From contig NZ_SORE01000013.1 of assembly GCF_004366595.1 (NCBI RefSeq), positions 1-64,000 on the forward strand: 64,000 nt of DNA, written 5' to 3'. Source of the DNA: Paraburkholderia rhizosphaerae. Lineage in GTDB: Bacteria; Pseudomonadota; Gammaproteobacteria; Burkholderiales; Burkholderiaceae. The notes below the pieces were generated by a model. That model was not told the origin of the DNA. It searched no databases and saw only the letters and a list, made by a program, of their open reading frames with translations. Below are positions 17,504 to 28,523 of the stretch, one piece after another (positions within the stretch are counted from its first letter, which is position 1; the number at the start of each line of letters is the position of its first letter). The translations under genes were made by a program, and so were the position numbers.

Positions 17504-18616
17504 TCAGACCGCGGCAAGCGTCTTTTCGAGCGCCGCGAGAAACGCTTCGTTTTCTTCCGGAAGACCGACCGTCACGCGCAACCATTGCGGCAAGCCGTAG
17601 CTGCCAACCGGCCGCACAATCACGCCCTGTTTCAGCAGTTCGAGATTGACGCGATCGCCGGCACTGTCGTCGTGGCCGACGCGCACCAGCACGAAGTTGC
17701 CGTGCGACGGCACATACTCGAGGCCGAGTTTGTCGAAAGCCTCGGTGAAGCGCCGGTAACCCTGTGCGTTGAGCGCGGCGCTCTTCTCGAGAAACGGTTT
17801 GTCGTTGAGCGCGGCGACCGCGGCGGCCTGCGCGAGCGTATTCACGTTGAAAGGCTGGCGCAGCCGGTTCAGCAGATCGGTCAGTTCCGGCTGCGCAATC
17901 GCGAAGCCGACGCGCAGACCGGCAAGACCGAACGCCTTCGAAAAAGTACGCGACACGAGCAGGTTCGGATAGCGGCGCACCCATCCGATCGAGTCATAAC
18001 GGTTGTCCGCCGACAGGTATTCCGTGTAGGCCTCGTCCAGCACAACGACCACATGACGCGGCACCTTCGCGAGAAACGCTTCGAGTTTCGGGCCCTCGAC
18101 GAACGTGCCGGTCGGGTTGTTCGGGTTCGCGACGAACACGAGCCGTGTATCGTCGGCGATCGCAGCCGCCATTGCGTCGAGATCGTGGCCGTACTTCACC
18201 GCCGGCGCGACGATCGCACGCGCGCCGAGACCTTGCGTCGCGAGCGCGTAAATCGCGAACGAGTATTGCGAATACACCACCGACTGACTCTTCTCGACGA
18301 ACGCATGCGCGGCCATCTCGAGAATATCGTTGCTGCCGTTGCCGAGTGTGATCCAGTCGGTCGGCACGCCGTAATGCGTGGACAGCGCCTCTTTCAGTTC
18401 GAACGCATTCGAATCCGGATAACGGCCGAGTTCGCCCGCCGCCCGGGCCATCGCGCGCTGCGCGGATTCCGGCATGCCAAGCGGGTTTTCATTCGACGCG
18501 AGTTTCACGATGCGCGCTTCGTCGAGACCGAACTGGCGGGCCACTTCCGAAATCGGCTTGCCGGCGACATAGGGCGCAATCGCGCGAACGTAGGAAGGGC
18601 CGTAGGACGTTGTCAT
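17504..18616 (-). CDS. hisC: Histidinol-phosphate aminotransferase / aromatic aminotransferase
   Basis: A 370-residue class I/II aminotransferase. NPNNPTGT (164-171), DEAYTEY (194-200) and the PLP lysine Lys227 in SRTFSKAFGLAGLRVG are clear. HisC converts imidazole-acetol phosphate to histidinol phosphate. Its position between pheA and tyrA suggests that it also, or mainly, transaminates the aromatic keto acids phenylpyruvate and 4-hydroxyphenylpyruvate; that is inference from context. A second HisC in the main his operon is expected in such genomes. Confidence 0.92.
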   Translation of the reverse strand: MTTSYGPSYVRAIAPYVAGKPISEVARQFGLDEARIVKLASNENPLGMPESAQRAMARAAGELGRYPDSNAFELKEALSTHYGVPTDWITLGNGSNDILEMAAHAFVEKSQSVVYSQYSFAIYALATQGLGARAIVAPAVKYGHDLDAMAAAIADDTRLVFVANPNNPTGTFVEGPKLEAFLAKVPRHVVVVLDEAYTEYLSADNRYDSIGWVRRYPNLLVSRTFSKAFGLAGLRVGFAIAQPELTDLLNRLRQPFNVNTLAQAAAVAALNDKPFLEKSAALNAQGYRRFTEAFDKLGLEYVPSHGNFVLVRVGHDDSAGDRVNLELLKQGVIVRPVGSYGLPQWLRVTVGLPEENEAFLAALEKTLAAV

Positions 18617-18725
18617 ATCTATCTCCGGGTCGACAAATCGACTATCTGTACTGATGGGTGCGGCGCAGCGCGCGTCGCCGGTCGATCGGCGTAGGCGGCC
18701 GCGCCCGCCGCGACGCAGACGCGCG

Positions 18726-19808
18726 TCAGCGTGCGCGCGGATACGAACCCAGAATCTTCAGGAACGCCGCTTTCTGATCGAGTTCAGTCAGGGCCGCCGA
18801 GACTGCCGGATCGTCGCGATGGCCCTCGAGGTCGATGTAGAAGTAGTACTCCCACGTTCCGACCCGCGCCGGGCGCGATTCGAATCGCGTCATCGACACG
18901 CCATGGCGCGCGAGCGGCTCGAGCAGCTTGAACATCGCGCCCGGCTCGTTGGCGACCGAAACGATCAGCGATGTCTTGTCGTATCCGCTCGGCCCCGACG
19001 GCTGCTTGCCGATCATCACGAAACGCGTGCGGTTGTGCGGGTCGTCCTGGATCAGCGAGTACGCGATCTGCAGCCCGTATTGCGACGCCGCGCGTTCGCC
19101 GGCGATCGCGGCGACGCTCGGGTCTTCCGCCGCGAGCCGCGCGCCTTCCGCATTGCTCGACACCGCTTGCCGCTCGAGATGCGGGGCATGCGTCGACAGC
19201 CAGCGCTGGCATTGCGCGAGCGCCTGCGGATGCGCGCACACGCGCTTGATACCGGTCAGCTCGCCGCTCACGGTCAGCAGATTGTGATGGATCGGCAGCG
19301 CGAGTTCGCCGCCGATCAGCAATTGCGTCTGCAACAGCAGATCGAGCGTGCGCGACACCGCGCCTTCAGTGGAATTCTCGATCGGTACGACGCCGAACTC
19401 GGCGCTTCCCGCTTCGGCTGAGCGAAACACTTCGTCGATCGACGGGCACGCAAGCCCTTCGATCGACTGACCGAAGTACTCGTGCATCGCCTGTTCGCTA
19501 TACGTGCCGACCGGTCCGAGAAACGCGACCTGAATGTTCTTTTCTAGCGCGCGGCTCGCGGCCATGATCTCGCGCCAGATCGCGCTGATGTGCTCGTCGA
19601 CCAGTGGCCCGTCACTGATGTCCTGCAGCCGCGCGATCACTTGCTGCTCGCGCTCCGGGCGGAACACCGGCGCGTTGAAATGTTTCTTGATTTCGCCTAC
19701 TTCGAGCGCGACTGCGGCGCGCTGATTGAGCAAAGCGATCAGCTGCGCGTCGATCGCGTCGATGCGGTCGCGCAGCGGTTTGAGTCGTGAGTTAAGTTCG
19801 TCGTCCAT
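18726..19808 (-). CDS. pheA: Bifunctional chorismate mutase / prephenate dehydratase
   Basis: The 360-residue protein has an AroQ chorismate mutase domain (about 1-90), a prephenate dehydratase domain (about 92-272, with GPVGTYSEQA and IENSTEGAVSRTLDLL) and a C-terminal ACT regulatory domain (about 283-356, with FESRPAR). It makes phenylpyruvate from chorismate and should be feedback-inhibited by phenylalanine through the ACT domain. It follows serC by about 57 bp and precedes hisC. Confidence 0.96.
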   Translation of the reverse strand: MDDELNSRLKPLRDRIDAIDAQLIALLNQRAAVALEVGEIKKHFNAPVFRPEREQQVIARLQDISDGPLVDEHISAIWREIMAASRALEKNIQVAFLGPVGTYSEQAMHEYFGQSIEGLACPSIDEVFRSAEAGSAEFGVVPIENSTEGAVSRTLDLLLQTQLLIGGELALPIHHNLLTVSGELTGIKRVCAHPQALAQCQRWLSTHAPHLERQAVSSNAEGARLAAEDPSVAAIAGERAASQYGLQIAYSLIQDDPHNRTRFVMIGKQPSGPSGYDKTSLIVSVANEPGAMFKLLEPLARHGVSMTRFESRPARVGTWEYYFYIDLEGHRDDPAVSAALTELDQKAAFLKILGSYPRAR

Positions 19809-19865
19809 GCTAGTGACTTGCCACGGCTGTATCGTCCCATGCGCGTGCTGAAACCGGACACCCGG

Positions 19866-20948
19866 TCATGCGCCGCGCCGTTCAAACTCTTTCATGTAGT
19901 CGACGAGCGCCTTCACGCCGTCGAGCGCCACCGCGTTGTAGATTGACGCCCGCATGCCGCCGACGGACTTGTGGCCCTTCAGCTGCACCAGCCCGCGCGC
20001 TTTAGCGCCGGCCAGGAAATCGTCGTTACGCGATTCGTCGGCGAGGAAGAACGGCACGTTCATCCGCGACCGCGCGCCCCGCTCCACTTTATTCAGATAG
20101 AAGCCGCTCGCGTCGATCGTGTCGTACAGCAGCTTCGCTTTTTCGACATTGCGCGCTTCGATCGCGCGCAAGCCGCCCTGCTTCTTCAACCACTTGAACA
20201 CGAGCCCGGCGATGTAGATCGCGTAGGTCGGCGGCGTGTTGTACATCGAATTGTTCAGCGCGACCGTCTTCCACTCGAACGCCGATGGGCACACGGACAT
20301 CGCGCGATCGAGCAGGTCCTCGCGCACGATCACAACCGTCACGCCGGCGATACCGATATTCTTCTGCGCGCCGCCGAACAGCACGCCATACTTCGCGACG
20401 TCCATCGGACGCGACAGCAGGTGCGACGACGCGTCGGCGACCAGCGGGATGTCGCCGAGATCCGGAATCTCGAACGTCTCGACGCCGTGAATGGTTTCGT
20501 TCGTGCACAGGTGCACGTAAGCCGGGTCCGCGGACAGTTGCCATTCGGCGCGCGCCGGCGCGCGGGTAAAACCGTCGGCGGTCTGACCGCTCGCGGCCAG
20601 GTGCACGGCGCCATATTTCTTCGCTTCGTTGAACGACTTTTGCGACCACGAACCGGTGATGACGAAGTCCGCGCGCGGCTTCGTGCCGAACAGGTTCATC
20701 GGCACAATCGCGTTTTCGCCAAGCCCGCCGCCCTGCAGAAACAGGATCTGATGACTCGACGGCACCGCGAGCAACTCACGCAGATCGACGAGCGCCTCCT
20801 CGTGGATCGACATGAATTCCTTGCCGCGATGGCTCATTTCCATCACGCTCATGCCGCTGCCATGCCAGTCGAGCATTTCGTCGGCCGCCTGGCGCAGCAC
20901 TTCTTCGGGCAAAGCCGCCGGGCCAGCGGAGAAATTGAAGACGCGCAT
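19866..20948 (-). CDS. serC: Phosphoserine aminotransferase
   Basis: A 360-residue class V aminotransferase beginning MRVFNFSAGPAALPEEVL. The PLP lysine is Lys196 in LFGGAQKNIGIAG. It makes 3-phosphoserine from 3-phosphohydroxypyruvate and also serves pyridoxal phosphate synthesis. ATG 20948 gives the canonical N-terminus; 31 upstream residues in the same frame are not family-like. A strong terminator lies about 50 bp upstream, so serC probably begins its own transcript serving pheA-hisC-tyrA-aroA. Confidence 0.96.
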   Translation of the reverse strand: MRVFNFSAGPAALPEEVLRQAADEMLDWHGSGMSVMEMSHRGKEFMSIHEEALVDLRELLAVPSSHQILFLQGGGLGENAIVPMNLFGTKPRADFVITGSWSQKSFNEAKKYGAVHLAASGQTADGFTRAPARAEWQLSADPAYVHLCTNETIHGVETFEIPDLGDIPLVADASSHLLSRPMDVAKYGVLFGGAQKNIGIAGVTVVIVREDLLDRAMSVCPSAFEWKTVALNNSMYNTPPTYAIYIAGLVFKWLKKQGGLRAIEARNVEKAKLLYDTIDASGFYLNKVERGARSRMNVPFFLADESRNDDFLAGAKARGLVQLKGHKSVGGMRASIYNAVALDGVKALVDYMKEFERRGA

Positions 20949-20999
20949 TGAGAGAATTCCGGAAACGGACGCGCGGTAGACAAAGACCGGATTCGCGCC

Positions 21000-21042
21000 C
21001 AAAAAGACAATGGCCGTCTGCGCGCTTGCGCAAACGGCCATT
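21000..21042 (-). terminator. Strong intrinsic terminator between the DUF2059 gene and serC
   Basis: AATGGCCGT (21009-21017) pairs perfectly with ACGGCCATT (21034-21042). After one mismatch an inner TGCGC/GCGCA stem with a GCTT loop continues the hairpin. On the minus strand GTCTTTTTGG follows. Confidence 0.85.
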
Positions 21043-21101
21043 ATCGCATCGACGCCGGGAACCCGCCATGCCGGCGGCCCACCGTCAACTCAAGCTGCAG
21101 C

Positions 21102-21734
21102 TTACTTGGCGCCCGGCTTGGCCGACGAGACCGAAGCGACTTCCTTGTCCGCCTGATCACGGGTTGCCTTGATCGATTGCGGCATGTACTTCTGCATCAG
21201 GCTGTTCACGACGTCGCGGCCCACCTGATCTTGCACCTGAATGAACTTGCGGCCGGTCGGGCTCTTGTAGAACGACGTCAGATCCTTGATTTCCTGCGTC
21301 GAGTAGTACTTCGCATACGCGTCGTACTGCGCTTGCATCGCATCCTGGCGGAAAGCGTCGGTCGCGAACACCTGGCCTGCGGAATCAACCAGCTTCGGCA
21401 CCGCGTTCTTTTGCAGCGCCGGCACCGATGCCTGCTTCTGCTTGTCCGTCATCGTCTTGTTTTCCGACAGCGCGTCCGACAGGATGGCCGGGACGAGCTG
21501 CTTTGCCTGCATTTGTGCGCTGTTGCCGATTGCGCCGACCAGCTTCTGCGCATCGATCGCGTCGAGCAGGTCCTTGATCGCGGCCTGCTTGGCCGGATCG
21601 ACCGGCGCGGCTGCCGGTGCTGCGGGTGCAGCCGCTGCCGGCGCGGCCGGCTGCTGGTTCTGCAGCGCCTGCGCCATCGCGAAGGTCGGCACGAAAGCGG
21701 CCAGCATCATCCACAGTTTGAATCGAGTTTGCAT
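21102..21734 (-). CDS. Exported DUF2059-family protein
   Basis: A 210-residue protein starting MQTRFKLWMMLAAFVPTFAMA, a signal peptide cut near AMA-QA, followed by an Ala/Pro linker and a helical domain with YDAYAKYYSTQEIKDLTSFY and KSPTGRKFIQVQDQVG. The YYSTQEIKDLTSFYKSPTG stretch is the DUF2059 signature. Its function is unknown; it should be periplasmic. ATG 21734 is preferred to the adjoining GTG; AGGGAG precedes it. It sits between gyrA and serC, with a terminator after it. Confidence 0.88.
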   Translation of the reverse strand: MQTRFKLWMMLAAFVPTFAMAQALQNQQPAAPAAAAPAAPAAAPVDPAKQAAIKDLLDAIDAQKLVGAIGNSAQMQAKQLVPAILSDALSENKTMTDKQKQASVPALQKNAVPKLVDSAGQVFATDAFRQDAMQAQYDAYAKYYSTQEIKDLTSFYKSPTGRKFIQVQDQVGRDVVNSLMQKYMPQSIKATRDQADKEVASVSSAKPGAK

Positions 21735-21780
21735 CACTACTCCCTAAAAGAAATTTGATTCACATGCCCGCCGCGCGGAC

Positions 21781-21807
21781 CCGTGCATCGGCCTATCCGA
21801 TGCACGG
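21781..21807. other. Perfect 11-bp hairpin between gyrA and the DUF2059 gene
   Basis: CCGTGCATCGG (21781-21791), a CCTAT loop and CCGATGCACGG (21797-21807). No T-run follows on either strand, so it could be an RNA processing or stability element as well as a Rho-assisted terminator. Confidence 0.55.
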
Positions 21808-21869
21808 ACTCACGCGCGTGCGGTTCGTACGGGTTACAAGGAAACCTTGGCGTGCGTCAGACCGGGGGA

Positions 21870-24527
<2,658 letters not shown>

Positions 24528-25085
24528 TGTCCGTGTCGTTTACGTGCGGCGACCACCAGCGCTTACGTGCAGTTACGCGCAGGTTACCTGCCGTTTCCAC
24601 GTAGTTTTCGCGCAATTCCGGTCTGAAAGAAACCGTAAGATGGTGCCCCGCGGCGGCGCTGCGATCTCAGCGCATCACGCGATTCTACCATGCGGCGCAA
24701 TCGCGCCCCCGGCCTGCGTATACCTATTAGCGGGGATGCGCAGGCACCGGAGCGACGCATCGCGGCATGCACCACATTTGCATCTGTTTTCCGCATCAAT
24801 CGGCGGGCCCGGTTTCTGCTCCCTCCCGCGCTGCGCCAGGCTGGGCATGGCTTTTGTTGCGCATGCACCACATTCGATGGACGCTGGATATAGGGGAGGG
24901 ATTTTTTTATCGTCGGAAGGGAACGATATGGCAAAATGCCAACGCACAAAGTTAGACACTGCTCGAAGTCTATACAGCGCGTCTTTTGTTCCGCACCAAT
25001 GTTATACTTCGAGCAATGTATGACGTGTCTAAAGTCAACAAGCTCGCAGTAAACCTGCGGTAATCTCAATTTCGAGAGGAGAAAT
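24528..25085. other. Divergent regulatory region between gyrA and the OmpA-like gene
   Basis: This 558-bp gap serves two divergent genes. It contains three imperfect 10-bp repeats in the gyrA leader (ttacgtgcag, ttacgcgcag, gttacctgcc at 24563-24592), two copies of GCATGCACCACATT (24765-24778 and 24861-24874), a TGGCA-AAA-TGCCA palindrome (24929-24941) and the ompA promoter with long inverted arms. No gene is convincing. Confidence 0.6.
24960..25015 (+). promoter_or_regulatory. OmpA-like gene promoter region with 10-bp inverted repeat
   Basis: TATACT at 25003-25008 is a good -10 box about 75 nt before the start codon; the -35 region is weak. TGCTCGAAGT (24960-24969) and ACTTCGAGCA (25006-25015) are perfect inverted arms, the right one overlapping the -10 box. 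This arrangement suits a regulator or an RNA hairpin; neither is proven. Confidence 0.45.
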
Positions 25086-25733
25086 ATGAATAAACTTTCA
25101 AAGCTCGCGTTCATTGCAGCTACCGCAGTGATGGCTGCATCGGCGTCGGCACAGTCGGTGCCGGCGTCGCGACAGGCAGTTAACGACAACTGGGTGAACG
25201 GCACCGGCGAATACGTGTGGATGAACGGCACGAACGAGCTTTGCTGGCGCGACGCGTTCTGGACGCCGGCAACGGCTAACGCAAAGTGCGACGGCGCACT
25301 TGTCGCACAGGCTCCGACCCCGCCGGCACCGGCGCCGGTCGCTCCGGCTATCACGAGCCAAAAGATTACCTATCAGGCTGACACGCTGTTCGACTTCGAC
25401 AAGGCTGTCCTGAAGCCGGCTGGCAAGGAAAAACTGGATGAACTGGCAGCGAAGATCCAGGGCCTGAACCTCGAAGTGGTCGTCGCAACGGGCTACACCG
25501 ACCGCATCGGTACGGTTGCGTACAACGACCGTCTGTCGCTGCGTCGTGCTCAAGCTGTGAAGGCATACCTCGTCAGCAAGGGCATCGACTCCAACCGTAT
25601 CTACACGGAAGGCAAGGGCAAGCGCAACCCGGTTACGACGGGCTGCAACCAGAAGAACCGCAAGGCACTTATCGCCTGCCTCGCACCGGATCGCCGCGTG
25701 GAAGTCGAAGTGGTCGGTACCGCGAAGCAGTAA
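25086..25733 (+). CDS. OmpA family outer-membrane/peptidoglycan-binding protein
   Basis: A 215-residue exported protein: signal peptide MNKLSKLAFIAATAVMAASASA, a short N-terminal region with two cysteines (ELCWRDAF, ANAKCDG), a Pro/Ala hinge, then an OmpA_C domain from about residue 95 (DTLFDFDKAVLKP, TGYTDRIGTVAYNDRLSLRR). The domain binds peptidoglycan. There is no room for an eight-stranded barrel, so it is not classical OmpA. The start has a GAGAGGAG Shine-Dalgarno. Codon use is more biased than its neighbours, suggesting high expression. Confidence 0.9.
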   Translation: MNKLSKLAFIAATAVMAASASAQSVPASRQAVNDNWVNGTGEYVWMNGTNELCWRDAFWTPATANAKCDGALVAQAPTPPAPAPVAPAITSQKITYQADTLFDFDKAVLKPAGKEKLDELAAKIQGLNLEVVVATGYTDRIGTVAYNDRLSLRRAQAVKAYLVSKGIDSNRIYTEGKGKRNPVTTGCNQKNRKALIACLAPDRRVEVEVVGTAKQ

Positions 25734-25756
25734 GCGTCAAGTTACCGCAGCATCAA

Positions 25757-25783
25757 AGCCCCGCCACGGCGGGGCTTTTTTTA
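25757..25783 (+). terminator. Intrinsic terminator after the OmpA-like gene
   Basis: AGCCCCGC (25757-25764), CACG loop, GCGGGGCT (25769-25776), followed by a T-run. Confidence 0.92.
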
Positions 25784-25949
25784 TCCAATGTGATGTTCAC
25801 CGCCACGGGCGTCCGTCCGGCTGGCGAGCGTCCGGCCGGTGACGACCCACGGTCACGGACGCGTCGGGCGGGCTTTTTGCTGCGCCTGGCGGTGACCTAT
25901 ATACTCAGGGCTTGTCCTCGTTGCCCTGCTCATCCGCCTTCAAGGCCGT

Positions 25950-26654
25950 ATGAACATGACCAATGCCGATCCCCACGAACTGCAGAAATTCAGCGATCTC
26001 GCGCACCGATGGTGGGACCCCAATGCCGAATTCAAACCGCTGCATGAACTGAACCCCGTACGGCTCGACTGGATCGACGGACATGCGCATCTCACCGGCA
26101 AGCGCGTGCTCGATATCGGATGCGGCGGTGGCATCCTGTCCGAGTCGATGGCGGGATTGGGCGCATCGGTCAAAGGCATCGACCTTTCCCGCGAAGCGCT
26201 TGGCGTGGCCGATCTGCACAGCCTCGAAAGCGGCATTACCGTCGAATACGAGGAAATCGCGGCCGAGGCGTTGGCCGCGCGCGACCCCGCGAGCTTCGAC
26301 GTCGTTACCTGCATGGAAATGCTCGAGCACGTGCCCGATCCCGCGCAAATCGTCGCGGCCTGCAAGACGCTCGTCAAGCCTGGCGGCTGGGTGTTCTTCT
26401 CGACGCTGAACCGCAACCTGAAGTCCTACCTGTTCGCGGTGATCGGCGCCGAATACATCGCGCGGATGTTGCCGAGAGGCACGCACGACTACGCGCGCTT
26501 TATCCGCCCGTCCGAACTGGCCGGGTTCGTGCGCGCCGCCGAGCTGACCACGGTGGAGATCAAGGGCATCGTGTATCACCCTCTTGGCAAGCACTTCGCG
26601 CTGTCGTCCGACACGAGCGTCAACTATATGCTTGCCTGCCGTCGTGAAGCGTGA
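25950..26654 (+). CDS. ubiG: Ubiquinone biosynthesis O-methyltransferase
   Basis: A 234-residue class I SAM methyltransferase. The start MNMTNADPHELQKFSDLAHR, WWDPNAEFKPLHELNP and motif I VLDIGCGGGI (53-62) are the UbiG pattern. It carries out both O-methylations of the ubiquinone ring. The stop codon lies upstream of the gph start by a few tens of bases on the same strand, so the two are likely co-transcribed, as is common in this group. Confidence 0.95.
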   Translation: MNMTNADPHELQKFSDLAHRWWDPNAEFKPLHELNPVRLDWIDGHAHLTGKRVLDIGCGGGILSESMAGLGASVKGIDLSREALGVADLHSLESGITVEYEEIAAEALAARDPASFDVVTCMEMLEHVPDPAQIVAACKTLVKPGGWVFFSTLNRNLKSYLFAVIGAEYIARMLPRGTHDYARFIRPSELAGFVRAAELTTVEIKGIVYHPLGKHFALSSDTSVNYMLACRREA

Positions 26655-26689
26655 TCGCGGCGCCTGACCAACCTCCGCACCGTACTCAC

Positions 26690-27406
26690 ATGAGCGATTC
26701 CACTCCTCTGCCGCAACGCGAAGACGACGACACATCGATCGGTCTTTGTCAGGGCATCCTTTTCGATCTCGACGGCACGCTTGCCGACACCGCACCCGAC
26801 CTCGCCGCCGCGGTCAACAAGATGCGTCATGACCGCGGGCTCGACATGGTGCCACTCGAGCGGCTGCGGCCACTCGCATCGGCGGGCGCGCGTGGTCTGC
26901 TGGCAGGCGGTTTCGGCATCGGCCCGGAAGACCACGGGTTCGCGTCGATGCGAGAAGAGTTTCTCGCGAACTATGAAGCGGATCTCTGCATCGAAACCAC
27001 CCTCTTTCCGGGCGTCGGCGAACTGCTGGACTACCTCGACGAGCGCGGCACGCGCTGGGGCATCGTGACCAACAAGGTCGCGCGACTGACCGAGCCGCTG
27101 GTCGCGCAACTCGGGCTCGACACGCGCGCGGGATGCGTCGTCAGCGGCGACACTACGCCGCATTCGAAGCCACATCCGGCGCCGCTGCTGCACGCGGCGA
27201 AGGAACTGGGTTTGCCGCCCGAACGGATCGTCTATGTCGGCGACGACCTGCGCGATGTTCAGGCGGGATTTGCAGCGGGTATGGTCACCGTTGCCGCCGC
27301 GTACGGGTATTGCGGCAGCAACGACCTGCCGCCTACGCAATGGCACGCGAAGCACGTGGTTCAATCGCCGGCGGATCTGCAACAGCTCTTGCGGGACATC
27401 TGCTAG
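26690..27406 (+). CDS. gph: Phosphoglycolate phosphatase (HAD family)
   Basis: A 238-residue HAD hydrolase. The nucleophile motif FDLDGTLADT begins at residue 25, motif II is in GIVTNK, and VYVGDDLRDVQAG is the acidic metal-binding motif. It removes phosphate from 2-phosphoglycolate, formed for example in DNA repair. Its position behind ubiG is conserved, so UbiG-linked annotation is secure but a broader HAD substrate range is possible. ATG 26690 is chosen over a GTG at 26651 that overlaps ubiG. Confidence 0.9.
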   Translation: MSDSTPLPQREDDDTSIGLCQGILFDLDGTLADTAPDLAAAVNKMRHDRGLDMVPLERLRPLASAGARGLLAGGFGIGPEDHGFASMREEFLANYEADLCIETTLFPGVGELLDYLDERGTRWGIVTNKVARLTEPLVAQLGLDTRAGCVVSGDTTPHSKPHPAPLLHAAKELGLPPERIVYVGDDLRDVQAGFAAGMVTVAAAYGYCGSNDLPPTQWHAKHVVQSPADLQQLLRDIC

Positions 27407-27479
27407 CGGCCCGCACATCCGCCGCCGGACGCAACCGGACCTTTTCAGCGCGGCACGCCAGGCGGATCTCCATATGTCC

Positions 27480-27508
27480 GTGACGTGACACCCCCGCTAT
27501 TGTAAAAT
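27480..27508 (+). promoter_or_regulatory. Candidate ssrA promoter
   Basis: TAAAAT at 27503-27508 lies 17 bp after GTGACG (27480-27485), about 40 nt upstream of the mature tmRNA 5' end. Confidence 0.4.
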
Positions 27509-27544
27509 CACCTTGGACCCACAGATGTGGGTCTTTCCTACTGT

Positions 27545-27914
27545 GGGGGCGACCTGGTTTCGACAGGGGTTGCGAAGCGGTCAGGGCATGTCGAGGACCC
27601 GTCACCTCGTTAATCAATGGGAAAAACGTAACTGCAAACGACGATACGTTCGCACTGGCAGCCTAACGGCCGCCGTCCTCTGCCTGGCTCACTGACGGGC
27701 TAGCGTCGCAAGACCGGTAGCAATACCGCCAGAGGTCATTTACGTCAGTTAAGCCCGGGTGGCGTCACGACGCCTGGGTCGAAAATCTAGTGAATCGCTG
27801 TAGCGCAGCGTGTTCGTCCGCGTCGCTCCGGTTAAATCAAAAGACAGGACTAAACATGTAGAACTGGTCGTAGAGCGCTACTGGACGCGGGTTCGATTCC
27901 CGCCGCCTCCACCA
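27545..27914 (+). ncRNA. ssrA: Transfer-messenger RNA (tmRNA)
   Basis: The RNA runs from GGGGGCG (27545-27551), which pairs with CGCCTCC (27904-27910), to the encoded CCA at 27912-27914. The tRNA-like 3' half has GGGTTCGATTCCCGC. The reading frame for the proteolysis tag begins at GCA 27634 and ends at TAA 27664-27666, giving ANDDTFALAA, a typical beta-proteobacterial tag. tmRNA with SmpB rescues stalled ribosomes. It is the one-piece form; no permuted break is seen. The 370-nt length is normal. Confidence 0.97.
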
Positions 27915-27996
27915 CTCATTTTCACACCGCGCCTCACGTCGTGCGGACTGCATCAAAACGGGCACCTTACCCGCGCTCAAGTCGCGCTTTAGCAAA

Positions 27997-28018
27997 CGGC
28001 CCCTTTCGGGGCCGCTTT
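27997..28018 (+). terminator. Probable ssrA terminator
   Basis: CGGCCCC (27997-28003), TTTC loop, GGGGCCG (28008-28014), followed by the short tail CTTT. It lies about 80 nt past the mature 3' end. Confidence 0.55.
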
Positions 28019-28032
28019 CACATCTGCACGCG

Positions 28033-28167
28033 TTACGAGCTTGCCTTCGGGCAGGACGGGACGAGCGTCGGACCGTTGTTTAGCATCAGCACGGTGGTGG
28101 TGTTGCCCTTGTTGCCGCCGCCCGCGATAGTGGATTTCGACAGTTGGTTGCGATCGATTTTTTGCAT
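28033..28167 (-). CDS. Small peptide with Gly-Gly-type leader, function unknown
   Basis: I read a 44-codon frame from ATG 28165-28167 to TAA 28033-28035. A good Shine-Dalgarno, AAAGGTG, lies about 7 nt upstream. The peptide begins MQKIDRNQLSKSTIAGGG and ends PTLVPSCPKASS. The IAGG segment resembles the end of double-glycine leader peptides (the pattern I-x-G-G), and the rest is Asn/Thr/Gly-rich with one cysteine (Cys39). This is the layout of a secreted or modified peptide precursor. No transporter, protease or modification enzyme is adjacent, so that role is inference. It is too short to be recognised by family; a chance frame is possible but the ribosome site argues against it. Confidence 0.55.
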   Translation of the reverse strand: MQKIDRNQLSKSTIAGGGNKGNTTTVLMLNNGPTLVPSCPKASS

Positions 28168-28523
28168 TTAGACACCTTTAAAACAGTAGATTAAATTAAG
28201 GTCCGGTAATAACAGGAGCTGTATTTCCGAACCACGGTCATCATAGAGACCGCTTTAATCGCAAAAAATCGCGATTGACATCATTTAACCCGCTTGGTCC
28301 TTTCCCTGGGCGAATCGCCGAATTTTCCGACTATCGTAGAAGACGCGGCCGTCGCGCTCAGGTATCTGGCGTGAGTAACTGTTGTAATGTGCAACGATTG
28401 AACGCACACGGAATAATCACGTGTTGCCGCTCGTTTATTGCGCGCATGTTGCCGAAGCGCGGCTCATGCGCGAATTTCAATGCATACACTCCAGCACACA
28501 ACGTTCATAACAGGAGCAGCATC
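28168..28523. other. AT-richer divergent intergenic region
   Basis: This gap separates the small peptide gene (minus) from the COG4315-type gene (plus) and is less GC-rich than its surroundings. It contains AATCGC-N8-GCGATT (28257-28276), a possible operator, and A/T-rich tracts near 28185-28215 that could hold the peptide promoter. I see no further gene. Confidence 0.5.

Noticed and set aside
24528..25085. Short frames in the gyrA/OmpA-like gap
   Set aside because: None has a ribosome site or recognisable domains; the region is explained better as regulatory DNA.
27545..27914. ssrA 3' end as an integration (att) site
   Set aside because: I looked for a second copy of the GGGTTCGATTCCCGC/CGCCTCCACCA end and for an integrase within the window and saw neither.
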